Source: Hydrogenophaga aromaticivorans
GTDB lineage: Bacteria > Pseudomonadota > Gammaproteobacteria > Burkholderiales > Burkholderiaceae_C
Reading direction: 5' to 3'
Assembly (NCBI RefSeq): GCF_013387465.1
Contig: NZ_VYGV01000027.1
Coordinates: 101,865-165,864 of the forward strand
DNA length: 64,000 nt
In this document: positions 16,885-25,078 of the stretch, in pieces
Layout of the letters: each line of letters opens with the position of its first letter
How positions within the stretch are numbered: position 1 is the first letter of the stretch
Notes under the pieces: generated by a model
Told to the model about the DNA's origin: nothing
Databases searched by the model: none
Seen by the model: only the letters and a program-made list of their open reading frames with translations
Made by a program: the position numbers and the translations under genes

Positions 16885-18333
16885 TCAGAGGGCGGCGTCG
16901 GCCAGCAGGCCGAGCGCTTCGGCATGGCGGGCCAGAATGGCGTCGCGCTGGGGCCGGCCGTTGGCCGTGGCCATGCCGGTGTCGGCCGAAAAAGCAGCGG
17001 CGGCGCGGACCCAGTGGCGGATCCGGGCGTAGTCGGGCAGACCGGCGTTGGCCACATGCACGGCAGCGTGCAGCACAGCGTCGCTCAGGTCGGGATGTGA
17101 CGGCCAGAGCACCGCGCTGAGCGCGGCCTGACCATCACCCAGTACCACGGCCTGGCCGATAGCGTTTTCGCCGCGCAATGCGGTCTCCACCCACTCGGGC
17201 GACACGTTGCGGCCAAAGGCTGTGATCAGCACGTTCTTGCGGCGACCGCGGACCTGGACAAAGCCGTCGGCGTCGATGTGCCCGAGATCGCCGGTGGGCC
17301 ACCAGTCCGGTGGCGCCTTCGGGTCACCCAGGTAGCCCGCAAACAGGCTGCCGCTCACTTCCAGTTCGCCATCGCGGGTGACCCGCACGCTGGCGTGCGG
17401 CAGCGGCTTGCCGGCGCTGCCGGGGCGGTCGGCACCGGGCAGGTTCAGCGTCTGCACCGAAGCCCCTTCCGACAGTCCATAGCCCTCATAGGCCGGAATG
17501 CCCAGCCGGTGCGCGGCCTCGATCAGGGGCGCTCCGACGGCCGCACCGCCCACGGCGACCATGCGCAGCGAGGCCGGCGCGCGTTGTCCCTGGCGGGCGA
17601 GCCAGCCGACCCAGGCCCGCAGCATCTGCGGCAAGAGGATCAGGCTGTTCGGCTGGTGCTGTTGCACGGCCGCGTGGAAGCGGGCCGGGTCGAAGCTGGA
17701 CGAACCGGTGAGACCCAGATCGCCCAGGGGCAACACGATGATTTCGGCACCGCGCGCCAGGGGCGCCATCACACCCGCAATGTTTTCCAGCAGCACGGCA
17801 AACGGCAACGCACACAGGTGGCGGCGGATGCCCAGCGGCTCCAGCGCCTGCACCAGACCATCGGCCACCTGTCGCATGCCCTGCGCGGTCAGGCAGACCC
17901 CTTTGGGCTGGCCGGTCGTGCCGGAAGTGAAGGTGATCTTGGCCGTACCGGCCGGAAAGGTCTGTGGCAGCGCGGGCAGGCGCAGGCATTGCAGGGCCTG
18001 ACCGGCCACGGTGCAGTCCTGGCGCGGCGCATGCGCCCACTGAGCGGCCACGGCTTCGGTGGTCAGCAGGCTGTCCACCCCCGCGGCCATCAGCGCATGA
18101 CCGATCTGCGCTGGCGTGAAAAACACCGGCAGCGGCACGTGCACCACGCCCGCCAGGCCGGCCGCCAGATCGGCGATCACCCAGGCGGGCGAGTTGTCCA
18201 TCAGCGTGGCCAGCACGCGTGTGCCCTGGGCCCGCAACACATCGGCCAAGGTTTGCGCGGCCTCGTGCATCGCTGCGTACGTGATGCCGCGCTGGCCGTC
18301 GTTCAGCGCGATGGTGGTTGCGTCGGTGTTCAA
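16885..18333 (-). CDS. AMP-binding acyl-activating enzyme
   Basis: A 482-residue ANL-family adenylating enzyme. The P-loop-like motif ITFTSGTTGQPKG is complete. YEGYGLSEGASV is the A5 motif, and WWPTGDLGHIDADGF with VRGRRKNVLIT the A7/A8 region around the hinge. It should activate a carboxylate (fatty acid is likely) as acyl-AMP and then a thioester. The frame has no ATG upstream of the conserved region. A TTG at 18331-18333 overlaps the TGA of the hemolysin-family gene as TTGA, so I take that as a coupled start. At 482 residues it is shorter than long-chain acyl-CoA synthetases (550-650) and lacks much of the usual N-terminal portion. The C-terminal catalytic Lys region (GMATANGRPQRD) has no clear Lys. 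Confidence 0.82.
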   Translation of the reverse strand: MNTDATTIALNDGQRGITYAAMHEAAQTLADVLRAQGTRVLATLMDNSPAWVIADLAAGLAGVVHVPLPVFFTPAQIGHALMAAGVDSLLTTEAVAAQWAHAPRQDCTVAGQALQCLRLPALPQTFPAGTAKITFTSGTTGQPKGVCLTAQGMRQVADGLVQALEPLGIRRHLCALPFAVLLENIAGVMAPLARGAEIIVLPLGDLGLTGSSSFDPARFHAAVQQHQPNSLILLPQMLRAWVGWLARQGQRAPASLRMVAVGGAAVGAPLIEAAHRLGIPAYEGYGLSEGASVQTLNLPGADRPGSAGKPLPHASVRVTRDGELEVSGSLFAGYLGDPKAPPDWWPTGDLGHIDADGFVQVRGRRKNVLITAFGRNVSPEWVETALRGENAIGQAVVLGDGQAALSAVLWPSHPDLSDAVLHAAVHVANAGLPDYARIRHWVRAAAAFSADTGMATANGRPQRDAILARHAEALGLLADAAL

Positions 18334-18983
18334 GAAGCGGCTCCCGCGCTGCGCTGGCGGCGCTCCAGCAGGCGCAAGGCCTGCTGCACCTGGCCGGCCA
18401 GGACCACCGGGTGGTGCTCGTAGTAGCTGCCCCACTCGGAAGCCGCATCGCCCAGGGCCTGCGCGTCGGCGCGCCCCAGCGCCAGCGGTGTGACACCCAG
18501 GCGCACGAACAGGTGGCGCAGTTCTTCGGTCAGCGTGCTGACCACCCACGAAGCCCCTTCCACCGCGAGGTGGTGCGCCATCAGGAAGATCAGGCGACGG
18601 CCTTCACCCGGCCGCTCAGCGGCCAGGTGGCCCACTTCAAAAATGCCTTCCGGCGCCACGGCTGCGCCATTCTGGTGCGCAGCCAGCAACTGCCCGATCG
18701 GCGCGTCGAGGTAACGCTGCAGGAACAGCGTGCCCTGGTGCGCCCGCCGGTAGCCGGCAGCGGCAACGATCTGCTGGCTCAGCGGATCGCGCAGGCACAC
18801 CAGCGTGGGCGCAAAACCCGTCACCCGGGCGCCAAACCGGCGTGCGTACACGCGGCCAATGAAGGCTTCGACTTCGCCACGCCGCGGGTCGTCCACGGTG
18901 TGCACGGTCAGGCGGGGTACGGGCGCTGGCGCGATCAGGGTCGGCAGGCGATCATCCGGAAAAGAGGACAGGGCCATCAACAT
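18330..18983 (-). CDS. Thermostable-hemolysin family protein (GNAT/LuxI-like)
   Basis: A 217-residue member of the thermostable hemolysin family (T_hemolysin), named after a Vibrio protein. It has no signal peptide, membrane helix or obvious pore-forming feature. The pattern FEVGHLAAERPGEGRRLI followed by a helix, then VSTLTEELRHLFVRLGV and LGRADA, looks to me like an acyltransferase fold of the GNAT/LuxI/FeeM type. That suggests acyl transfer rather than lysis; this is inference. The start at 18983 is set by AAGGAG five to six bases upstream. It is the first gene of the operon, divergent from the exonuclease gene, and its stop overlaps the ligase start (TTGA). Confidence 0.78.
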   Translation of the reverse strand: MLMALSSFPDDRLPTLIAPAPVPRLTVHTVDDPRRGEVEAFIGRVYARRFGARVTGFAPTLVCLRDPLSQQIVAAAGYRRAHQGTLFLQRYLDAPIGQLLAAHQNGAAVAPEGIFEVGHLAAERPGEGRRLIFLMAHHLAVEGASWVVSTLTEELRHLFVRLGVTPLALGRADAQALGDAASEWGSYYEHHPVVLAGQVQQALRLLERRQRSAGAAS

Positions 18984-19143
18984 CCAAGCTCCTTGTGTCA
19001 GCCCCGGTTTCCAGATGAACCGGGTGACTTCAGGGGCATGGTCGACGGGCAACATTAAATGGCCCTTAACCGTGGCAAGGACCCGCCGCCAGAAGCGGCA
19101 AAACCTAGAATGGCGACTCCTTCTTCTCCACCCGCCCGCCCCC

Positions 19144-19908
19144 ATGCAACTAGCCACCTGGAACGTCAACTCCCTCAACGTGCGCCTGCCCCAGGTGCTG
19201 GACTGGCTGACGGCCCACCCGGTGGACGTGCTGGCCTTGCAGGAACTCAAACTCAGCGACGACAAGTTCCCGCTGCAGGCGTTCACCGACATCGGCTACC
19301 AGGCCCAGTGGTTCGGTCAGAAGACCTACAACGGCGTGGCGCTGCTGAGCAAGTCACCCGCCGAGGACGTGGTCCGCAACATCCCCGGGTTTGCCGACGA
19401 ACAATCGCGCGTGTTGTGTGGCACGTTTGACGGCGTGCGGGTGATCGGCGCGTATTTCCCCAACGGCCAGGAACCCGGCAGCGACAAGTTCGCCTACAAG
19501 ATGCGCTGGCTCGACGCCCTGCGCGAGTGGCTGCGCGCCGAGCTGGTGGCGCATCCGCAACTGGTGTTGATGGGCGACTACAACATCACCTTCGACGATG
19601 CCGATGTGTGGGACCCGGTGGGCCTGCGCGAGACCATCCACTGCACGACCGAAGAACGCAACCACCTGCAGGCGCTGATCGGTCTCGGTCTGACGGACTC
19701 GGTTCGCCTGTTTCCACAGCCCGAAAAAAACTACAGCTGGTGGGACTACCGCGATTTTGCGTTCCGGCGCAACCGCGGCATGCGGATTGACCACATCCTG
19801 ATCAGCGAAGCGCTGAAGGCCCGCGCCACCGCCTGTGAGGTGGACAAGCTGCCGCGCAAGAACGAGCGCCCCAGCGACCACGCGCCGGTGGTGCTCACTC
19901 TAGATTGA
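19144..19908 (+). CDS. xth: Exodeoxyribonuclease III
   Basis: A 254-residue Xth/ExoA-type AP endonuclease and 3'-5' exonuclease of base-excision repair. The motifs are in order: LATWNVNSLNVRLPQ, LALQELKLSDDKFP (metal-binding Glu), IGAYFPNGQ, LMGDYNITFDDADVW (Asp and Asn of the active site), YSWWDYRDFAFRRNRGMRIDHIL and PSDHAPV (catalytic His). Length is normal. It is divergent from the hemolysin-family operon, and its 3' end overlaps the 3' end of ntrC on the other strand by 14 nt. The product might also be named ExoA. Confidence 0.95.
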   Translation: MQLATWNVNSLNVRLPQVLDWLTAHPVDVLALQELKLSDDKFPLQAFTDIGYQAQWFGQKTYNGVALLSKSPAEDVVRNIPGFADEQSRVLCGTFDGVRVIGAYFPNGQEPGSDKFAYKMRWLDALREWLRAELVAHPQLVLMGDYNITFDDADVWDPVGLRETIHCTTEERNHLQALIGLGLTDSVRLFPQPEKNYSWWDYRDFAFRRNRGMRIDHILISEALKARATACEVDKLPRKNERPSDHAPVVLTLD

Positions 19909-21466
19909 GTTCCTGAATCTTTCGGGTGATCGTGTTGCGCCCGATGCCCAGCTTCTGGGCCGCTTCGATGCGGCGCCCGCGGGTGTTCGCCAGCGCCGTC
20001 TGGATCAGGCAGGTTTCAAAGCGGTGCGTGAGCACATCCCACACATCGGTGCGCCCCGCTTCCAGCAAGGTCTGCGCCTCGGCCTGCAGACCCGCTTCCC
20101 ACGCAGTCGTGCCCCCCTCAACGGGCGCCGCCACCACGGGCGCCGCCACCACGGGCGAGGCTACCGCCATCGCTGGCGCAGGGGCGACCATGGCAACGGC
20201 TGGCAACGGTACCGGCTGCGGCGGTGGCGTCCACGCCGACCCGACCAGTTCGGGCGCTGCAGCGATCGCAGCCTGAGGGCTGTCCATCGTGGCCGCGCCA
20301 GCCATGGCCAGCACTTCGGGGGGCAGATCCTTGAGGTCGACCACCTGCGAGGGCGCCATGACCGTCAGCCAATGGCACACGTTCTCCAGCTGACGCACGT
20401 TGCCCGGGAAGTCAAAAGTGCCCAGCAGTTTGAGTGCCGCCTCGGAGATGCGCTTGGGTTCCACGCCCAGCTGCTTGGCACTTTGCTGCAGGAAGAAGCG
20501 CGTGAGCATGGGCACGTCTTCACGCCGCTCGCGCAACGCGGGCAGGCGCAGGCGGATCACATTGAGGCGGTGGAACAAGTCCTCGCGGAACACGCCTTCC
20601 TTGACCCGCTGCTCCAGGTTCTGGTGCGTGGCGGCGATCACACGCACGTTGGCACGCACCGCGCTGTGGCCACCCACGCGGTAGAAATGGCCGTCGGAGA
20701 GCACGCGCAGCAAACGCGTCTGCAGGTCAAACGGCATGTCACCGATTTCGTCGAGAAACAGCGTGCCGCCATCGGCCTGCTCAAAGCGGCCGCGGCGCAT
20801 GGTCTGTGCACCGGTGAACGCACCACGTTCATGGCCGAAGAGTTCGGACTCCAGCAGGTCTTTGGGGATTGCAGCGGTGTTGATCGCGACAAAGGGCCCC
20901 CCCGAACGCGGCGAATGTTTGTGCAATGCGCGCGCGACCAGCTCCTTGCCCGAGCCCGACTCGCCGGTGATCAGCACCGTCACCTGGCTCTGGCTCAGGC
21001 GCCCGATGGCGCGGAACACGTCCTGCATGGCGGGCGCCTGACCCAGCATTTCGGGCGCAGCGGTCATTCGCTCTTCGGACACCTCTTCGCGCTGGCTCTC
21101 TTCCACCGCGCGACGGATCAGCTCCACCGCTTTGGGCAGGTCGAAGGGCTTGGGCAGGTATTCGAAGGCGCCGCCCTGGAAGGCGGAAACCGCGCTGTCC
21201 AGATCGGAGAACGCGGTCATGATGATGACCGGCAGACCGGGCAGTTTTTCCTTGACCTTCTCCAGCAGATCCAGACCCGAGCCACCCGGCATGCGGATGT
21301 CGCTCACCAGGATCTGCGGGCCTTCGCTCTCGGGCGTTTCGGCCAGCGCCTTGAGCACTTCCTGCGGGTTGGTGAAACTGCGCGTCGGCAGGTTTTCGCG
21401 CAGCAGGGCTTTCTCCAACACAAAGCGGATCGATTGATCGTCATCCACTATCCAGATCGGCTTCAT
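19895..21466 (-). CDS. ntrC: Nitrogen regulation response regulator NtrC
   Basis: A 523-residue sigma-54-dependent activator. The receiver domain carries the acidic pocket (IVDDDQS) and the phospho-acceptor Asp in LVSDIRMPGGSG (about D55). The AAA+ domain has Walker A GESGSGKELVARALH, the sigma-54 contact GAFTGA, and Walker B TLFLDEIGD. The C-terminal Fis-type helix-turn-helix reads RRIEAAQKLGIGRNTITRKI. Between AAA+ and HTH is an unusually long Ala/Pro/Val-rich linker of about 75 residues. It is the last gene of DUF4124-ntrB-ntrC and should activate glnA from the sites upstream of it when phosphorylated by NtrB under nitrogen limitation. Confidence 0.96.
   Translation of the reverse strand: MKPIWIVDDDQSIRFVLEKALLRENLPTRSFTNPQEVLKALAETPESEGPQILVSDIRMPGGSGLDLLEKVKEKLPGLPVIIMTAFSDLDSAVSAFQGGAFEYLPKPFDLPKAVELIRRAVEESQREEVSEERMTAAPEMLGQAPAMQDVFRAIGRLSQSQVTVLITGESGSGKELVARALHKHSPRSGGPFVAINTAAIPKDLLESELFGHERGAFTGAQTMRRGRFEQADGGTLFLDEIGDMPFDLQTRLLRVLSDGHFYRVGGHSAVRANVRVIAATHQNLEQRVKEGVFREDLFHRLNVIRLRLPALRERREDVPMLTRFFLQQSAKQLGVEPKRISEAALKLLGTFDFPGNVRQLENVCHWLTVMAPSQVVDLKDLPPEVLAMAGAATMDSPQAAIAAAPELVGSAWTPPPQPVPLPAVAMVAPAPAMAVASPVVAAPVVAAPVEGGTTAWEAGLQAEAQTLLEAGRTDVWDVLTHRFETCLIQTALANTRGRRIEAAQKLGIGRNTITRKIQELNLE
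20121..20158. repeat. 15-bp tandem repeat in the NtrC linker
   Basis: The unit ACGGGCGCCGCCACC occurs twice head to tail (20121-20135, 20136-20150) and is followed by a partial third copy. On the minus strand it encodes repeated VVAAP in the NtrC linker. The length is a multiple of three, so copy changes would only lengthen or shorten the linker. Confidence 0.8.
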
Positions 21467-21507
21467 GTATTCGTGTTCCCTTCAGGCGAGGCGTTGTTGT
21501 TTCGGTT

Positions 21508-22644
21508 TCATGGCAACGGAATCAGCAATTTGAAATCCGTGTGACCCGGCACGCTCTCACACTCGATCAGGCCATGGTGCTGCTGGACAAAAGTTTGAGC
21601 CAGCGTGAGTCCGAGACCCGAACCACCATCGCGTCCCGACACCAGCGGGAAAAAAATGCGGTCCTTGATCGAGTCTGGAACGCCAGGCCCGTTGTCGATG
21701 ACATGCAATTCCAGTGCCAGCCGATAGCGCTGCTTGCCGAAGGTCACTTGCCGGCCCACACGCGTCCTCAGAATGATCTGTCCATCACCCGCCGCAATGC
21801 GCTCGCCCAGCGCCTGCGCCGCGTTGTGCGCAATGTTGAGCACCGCCTGGATGAGCTGCTCGCGGTCACCGCGAAACTCGGGGATGGAGGTGTCGTAGTC
21901 ACGCACCACCTTCAGCCCTCTGGGAAACTCTGCCACGATGAGTGAACGCACGCGCTCGCAGACTTCGTGGATGTTCACGTCACCGACCACATGTGGCCGG
22001 CGGTGCGGCGCAAGCAGGCGGTCCACCAGCGACTGCAGACGGTCGGCCTCGTGGATGATGACCTGGGTGTATTCGATCAGCTCTTTGGATTCGAGCTCCA
22101 TCTGCAGCAGCTGCGCAGCGCCCCGGATACCCCCCAGCGGATTCTTGATCTCGTGCGCCAGGTTGCGGATCAGTTCCTTGTTGGCCTGGGCCTGATCGAT
22201 CAGACGCTCCTCGCGCTCCTGGCGGGTTTGCAGCTCCAGCGGCAACAGCTCCACGATGACTTCGCCCGGCACCTCGGTCTGCGCCACCACCACGTGCACG
22301 GGCAACGGCTCGTGGGTGGCTCGCTTGAGCCAGGTGTCGTAGCGCAATGCCGCAAACTCGTTGCCCCGGGCGCCACTCAGGGCGCTCTGCAGCAGCGTGG
22401 GCTCGGTGAAACAGTCCTGCAAGCGCGAACCGTTGATGCTGCGCCGGGACATGCCCAGCGCATCTTCGAGAGCGGTGTTCGCGTACAACACGGCGCCATC
22501 AGCCGCGACCACGGCCACGAGCGTGGCCAGCAGGTCAAGCGAATGAAACCGGCTCGTGGGTGGGGCTGCACGAACCGCATCGTGCTCTGCAGGTGGGGCC
22601 GCTTCGAAGCGGGTCGAGAGGGGGAGTGTGGTGGGCTTTTTCAA
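21508..22644 (-). CDS. ntrB: Nitrogen regulation sensor histidine kinase NtrB
   Basis: A 378-residue cytoplasmic kinase. A PAS domain (about 35-130, VVAADGAVLYANTALEDAL) precedes HisKA with the phospho-acceptor in LIRNLAHEIKNPLGGIRGA. The HATPase domain shows QAVLNIAHNAAQAL (N box), VIDNGPGVP, FFPLVSGRDGGSGLGL and the C-terminal FKLLIPLP. It phosphorylates NtrC and is controlled by PII in the known system. The frame has no early ATG; the best start is TTG at 22642-22644 preceded by AGGTGG. It starts 5 nt after the DUF4124 stop and is followed 41 nt later by ntrC, so all three form one unit. Confidence 0.94.
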   Translation of the reverse strand: MKKPTTLPLSTRFEAAPPAEHDAVRAAPPTSRFHSLDLLATLVAVVAADGAVLYANTALEDALGMSRRSINGSRLQDCFTEPTLLQSALSGARGNEFAALRYDTWLKRATHEPLPVHVVVAQTEVPGEVIVELLPLELQTRQEREERLIDQAQANKELIRNLAHEIKNPLGGIRGAAQLLQMELESKELIEYTQVIIHEADRLQSLVDRLLAPHRRPHVVGDVNIHEVCERVRSLIVAEFPRGLKVVRDYDTSIPEFRGDREQLIQAVLNIAHNAAQALGERIAAGDGQIILRTRVGRQVTFGKQRYRLALELHVIDNGPGVPDSIKDRIFFPLVSGRDGGSGLGLTLAQTFVQQHHGLIECESVPGHTDFKLLIPLP

Positions 22645-22649
22645 GCCAC

Positions 22650-23171
22650 CTATTTTGCGGCATTACCGGCCGGTGTCCCGGCACCACTGTGCCGGTTGAG
22701 CTCATTGCGGATGCTGGTCACGTCGCTCTCGGCACGCGCCAGTGCGGCTTTGAGCTCGGCAACGCGGTCCAGATAGCGCTGGTAGTTGCGCGATTCGATA
22801 CCTTGTTTCTCCGGCTCGCCATCGGCATAGGCTTTTTTGGCTTCGGCCAGACGCTCTTCGGCCCGGCGGAGTTCGGTTTCCAGAATGGCGCGCGCGTCAC
22901 TGTCGCGGGCGCGTTGCTCGGCCGAGTCGGTGCGGGTGTTGCCGTTGCGCGCCGGTGCGCTGCTGGACCGCGGCGCACTGGGTGCGACCGTGCGCTGTGG
23001 CGCGGGACCCTGGATGACGGTGATGTTGCCCCCTTCCATGGGCTTGCAGCCCCGGCTCTTGGCGACTTCGGCGTTGTTGGTGTACTCGTTGCCACAGCGG
23101 TAGATGCGCTCCTGCGCCTGCGCTGGAACCAGGCACAGCCCGGCCAGACAGGCAACGAGCCCGCGAATCAT
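22650..23171 (-). CDS. DUF4124 domain secreted protein
   Basis: A 173-residue exported protein. The signal peptide MIRGLVACLAGLCLVPAQA ends with AQA. A DUF4124 motif follows directly (ERIYRCGNEYTNNAEVAK), a short N-terminal domain of unknown function. The middle is Pro/Arg/Ala-rich and the C-terminal half is a charged helical stretch (EQRARDSDARAILETELRR) likely to form a coiled coil. It is the first gene of the ntrBC operon in this genome. A link to nitrogen sensing is not established. Confidence 0.8.
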   Translation of the reverse strand: MIRGLVACLAGLCLVPAQAQERIYRCGNEYTNNAEVAKSRGCKPMEGGNITVIQGPAPQRTVAPSAPRSSSAPARNGNTRTDSAEQRARDSDARAILETELRRAEERLAEAKKAYADGEPEKQGIESRNYQRYLDRVAELKAALARAESDVTSIRNELNRHSGAGTPAGNAAK

Positions 23172-23310
23172 GTGGGTGGGATTCAAGGTCGACAAATCGG
23201 CTTCTCCGTCTCGGGGACTCTGGTCAGTGCACTTTTTAGTATGACCCAGATTGCCCGCGAAAGTGCCCATACGCGGTGACGGGGTGGCGAAATTGCCGCA
23301 CTCCATGCAA

Positions 23311-23340
23311 AAAGGGACGGCTTTGGCCGTCCCTTTTTTT
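23311..23340 (-). terminator. Rho-independent terminator after glnA
   Basis: Perfect 11-bp stem, 23311-23321 with 23326-23336, a 4-nt loop, and T runs on both sides (five Ts in the minus direction, eight in the plus). It lies 59 nt after the glnA stop and separates glnA from DUF4124-ntrBC. It could act in both directions, although no plus-strand gene ends here. Confidence 0.9.
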
Positions 23341-23398
23341 TGGCATCCACATGATCCGTGGACCGCTGAAAACCCGTCCGGTCAAGCCGGGACAAGGA

Positions 23399-24814
23399 TC
23401 ACAGGCTGTAGTACATGTCGTATTCGACCGGTGCCACTTCGATGCGGCCGCGGTTGACTTCGGCCGTCTTCAGCTCGATGTAGGCGTCGAGCATGGAGTC
23501 GGTGAACACACCACCCTTGGTCAGGAAGGCGCGGTCCTTGTCCAGGTACTCCAGCGCCATGTCGAGGCTGTGGCAGACGGTCGGCACCAACTTGTCTTCT
23601 TCCGGCGGCAGGTGGTAGAGATCCTTGGTGGCGGCTTCGCCCGGATGGATCTTGTTTTCCACGCCGTCCAGACCGGCCATCAGCAGGGCCGAGAAGCCCA
23701 GGTAGGGGTTCATCAGTGGATCGGGGAAGCGTGCTTCCACGCGACGACCCTTGGGGTTCGCAACGTAAGGGATGCGGATCGAGGCCGAGCGGTTCTTGGC
23801 CGAGTAGGCCAGCTTCACCGGCGCTTCGAAGTGCGGCACCAGACGGCGGTAGCTGTTGGTACCGGGGTTGGTGATGGCGTTCAGGGCACGGGCGTGCTTG
23901 ATGATGCCGCCGATGTAATACAGCGCGAATTCGGAGAGACCGGCATAGCCGTCGCCAGCGAACAGGTTCTTGCCGTCTTTCCACACCGACTGGTGCACGT
24001 GCATGCCGGAACCGTTATCCCCGGCGTAGGGCTTGGGCATGAAGGTCGCGGTCTTGCCGTAGGCGTTGGCGACGTTGTGCACCACGTACTTCTGCAGGAT
24101 CGTCCAGTCGGCGCGCTGCACCAGGGTGCTGAAGCGGGTTCCGATTTCGTTCTGGCCAGCGCCCGCCACTTCGTGGTGGAACACCTCGACCGGAATGCCC
24201 AGCGATTCGAGGATCAGGGCCATCTCGGCACGCATGTCCTGCGTGCTGTCGACCGGGGGCACGGGGAAGTAGCCGCCCTTGACGGTGGGACGGTGGCCGC
24301 GGTTGCCGCCTTCGAGCTTGGCACCCTTGTTCCAGGGGGCTTCGTACTCTTCGATTTCGTAGAAGGTGTGGCCCGGGGCGGTGCTCCAGCGCACGCCGTC
24401 GAACAGGAAGAACTCGGGTTCCGGTCCGAAGAAGGCGGTGTCACCCAGACCGGTGGACTTGAGGTAAGCCTCGGCGCGCTTGGCGATGGAACGGGGATCG
24501 CGGTCGTAGGCCTTGCCGTCGGCAGGCTCAAGCACGTCGCAGGTCAGGATCAGCGTGGTCTCTTCGTAGAAGGGATCGATGTTGGCCGTGTTCGGATCAG
24601 GGATCAGCTGCATGTCCGAAGCTTCGATGCCCTTCCAGCCAGCGATGGACGAACCATCAAACGCGTGGCCCGAAATGAATTTGTCCTCGTCGAAATGCGA
24701 GACGGGCACGGTGGTGTGCTGCTGCGCACCGCGGGTGTCGGTGAAACGGAAGTCAACAAATTTGACCTCGTTGTCTTTCACCATTTGCATCACGTCTGCG
24801 ACGGTCTTGGCCAT
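23399..24814 (-). CDS. glnA: Glutamine synthetase type I
   Basis: A 471-residue GlnA that makes glutamine from glutamate, ammonia and ATP as a dodecamer. Signatures: FRFTDTRGAQQH, FDGSSIAGWK, FGPEPEFFLFD, GYFPVPPVDS, NGSGMHVHQS, ATP-binding NPGTNSYRRLVP and KNRSASIRIP. KDLYHLPPEE holds the tyrosine that GlnE adenylylates, so activity is probably regulated that way. The start is the ATG at 24814 (MAKTVADVMQ) with AGGAG upstream. A sigma-54 promoter and NtrC-type sites lie upstream, and a terminator follows. ntrBC sits downstream but is separated from it. Confidence 0.98.
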   Translation of the reverse strand: MAKTVADVMQMVKDNEVKFVDFRFTDTRGAQQHTTVPVSHFDEDKFISGHAFDGSSIAGWKGIEASDMQLIPDPNTANIDPFYEETTLILTCDVLEPADGKAYDRDPRSIAKRAEAYLKSTGLGDTAFFGPEPEFFLFDGVRWSTAPGHTFYEIEEYEAPWNKGAKLEGGNRGHRPTVKGGYFPVPPVDSTQDMRAEMALILESLGIPVEVFHHEVAGAGQNEIGTRFSTLVQRADWTILQKYVVHNVANAYGKTATFMPKPYAGDNGSGMHVHQSVWKDGKNLFAGDGYAGLSEFALYYIGGIIKHARALNAITNPGTNSYRRLVPHFEAPVKLAYSAKNRSASIRIPYVANPKGRRVEARFPDPLMNPYLGFSALLMAGLDGVENKIHPGEAATKDLYHLPPEEDKLVPTVCHSLDMALEYLDKDRAFLTKGGVFTDSMLDAYIELKTAEVNRGRIEVAPVEYDMYYSL

Positions 24815-24865
24815 CAAATACTCCTGTTACTTGGTAGGTGGAAATAGATACGACGCTGGTGTGAA

Positions 24866-24880
24866 GCAGTTTTTGTGCCA
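24866..24880 (-). promoter_or_regulatory. Sigma-54 promoter of glnA
   Basis: Read on the minus strand, TGGCAC, six bases (AAAAAC), then TGC gives the GG at -24 and GC at -12 with exact sigma-54 spacing. The start of transcription would be near 24854, leaving a leader of about 40 nt before the glnA ATG. Confidence 0.8.
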
Positions 24881-25030
24881 TTTATCGCCCCTGGCTGGCG
24901 GGCCCACAAACCTGGTTCGCACGCGGCCGGTCATTATGGCGCAGGCGACCCGAACCGCCATGGCCCGCACGGCCTGTCAGCGCCCACCGGCACCCTGATC
25001 TAGAGCGGGCGCCAAGAACCCCGACGAAAA

Positions 25031-25072
25031 GCACCAAACAAGTGCGCTGCAAACAAAGCACCAAAATGGTGT
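25031..25072. promoter_or_regulatory. Two NtrC-type binding sites upstream of glnA
   Basis: GCACCAAAATGGTGT (25058-25072) closely matches the enterobacterial glnA NtrC site GCACC-N5-GGTGC. GCACCAAACAAGTGC (25031-25045) is a weaker second site 27 bp away. They lie about 180-215 bp upstream of the predicted glnA start, a usual enhancer distance. The stretch 24815-25078 contains no gene and is regulatory. Confidence 0.7.
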
Positions 25073-25078
25073 GAATTT

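Noticed and set aside
18330..18983. Literal haemolytic toxin
   Set aside because: No signal peptide, no membrane-active segment, and its place in a biosynthetic-type operon argue against it despite the family name.
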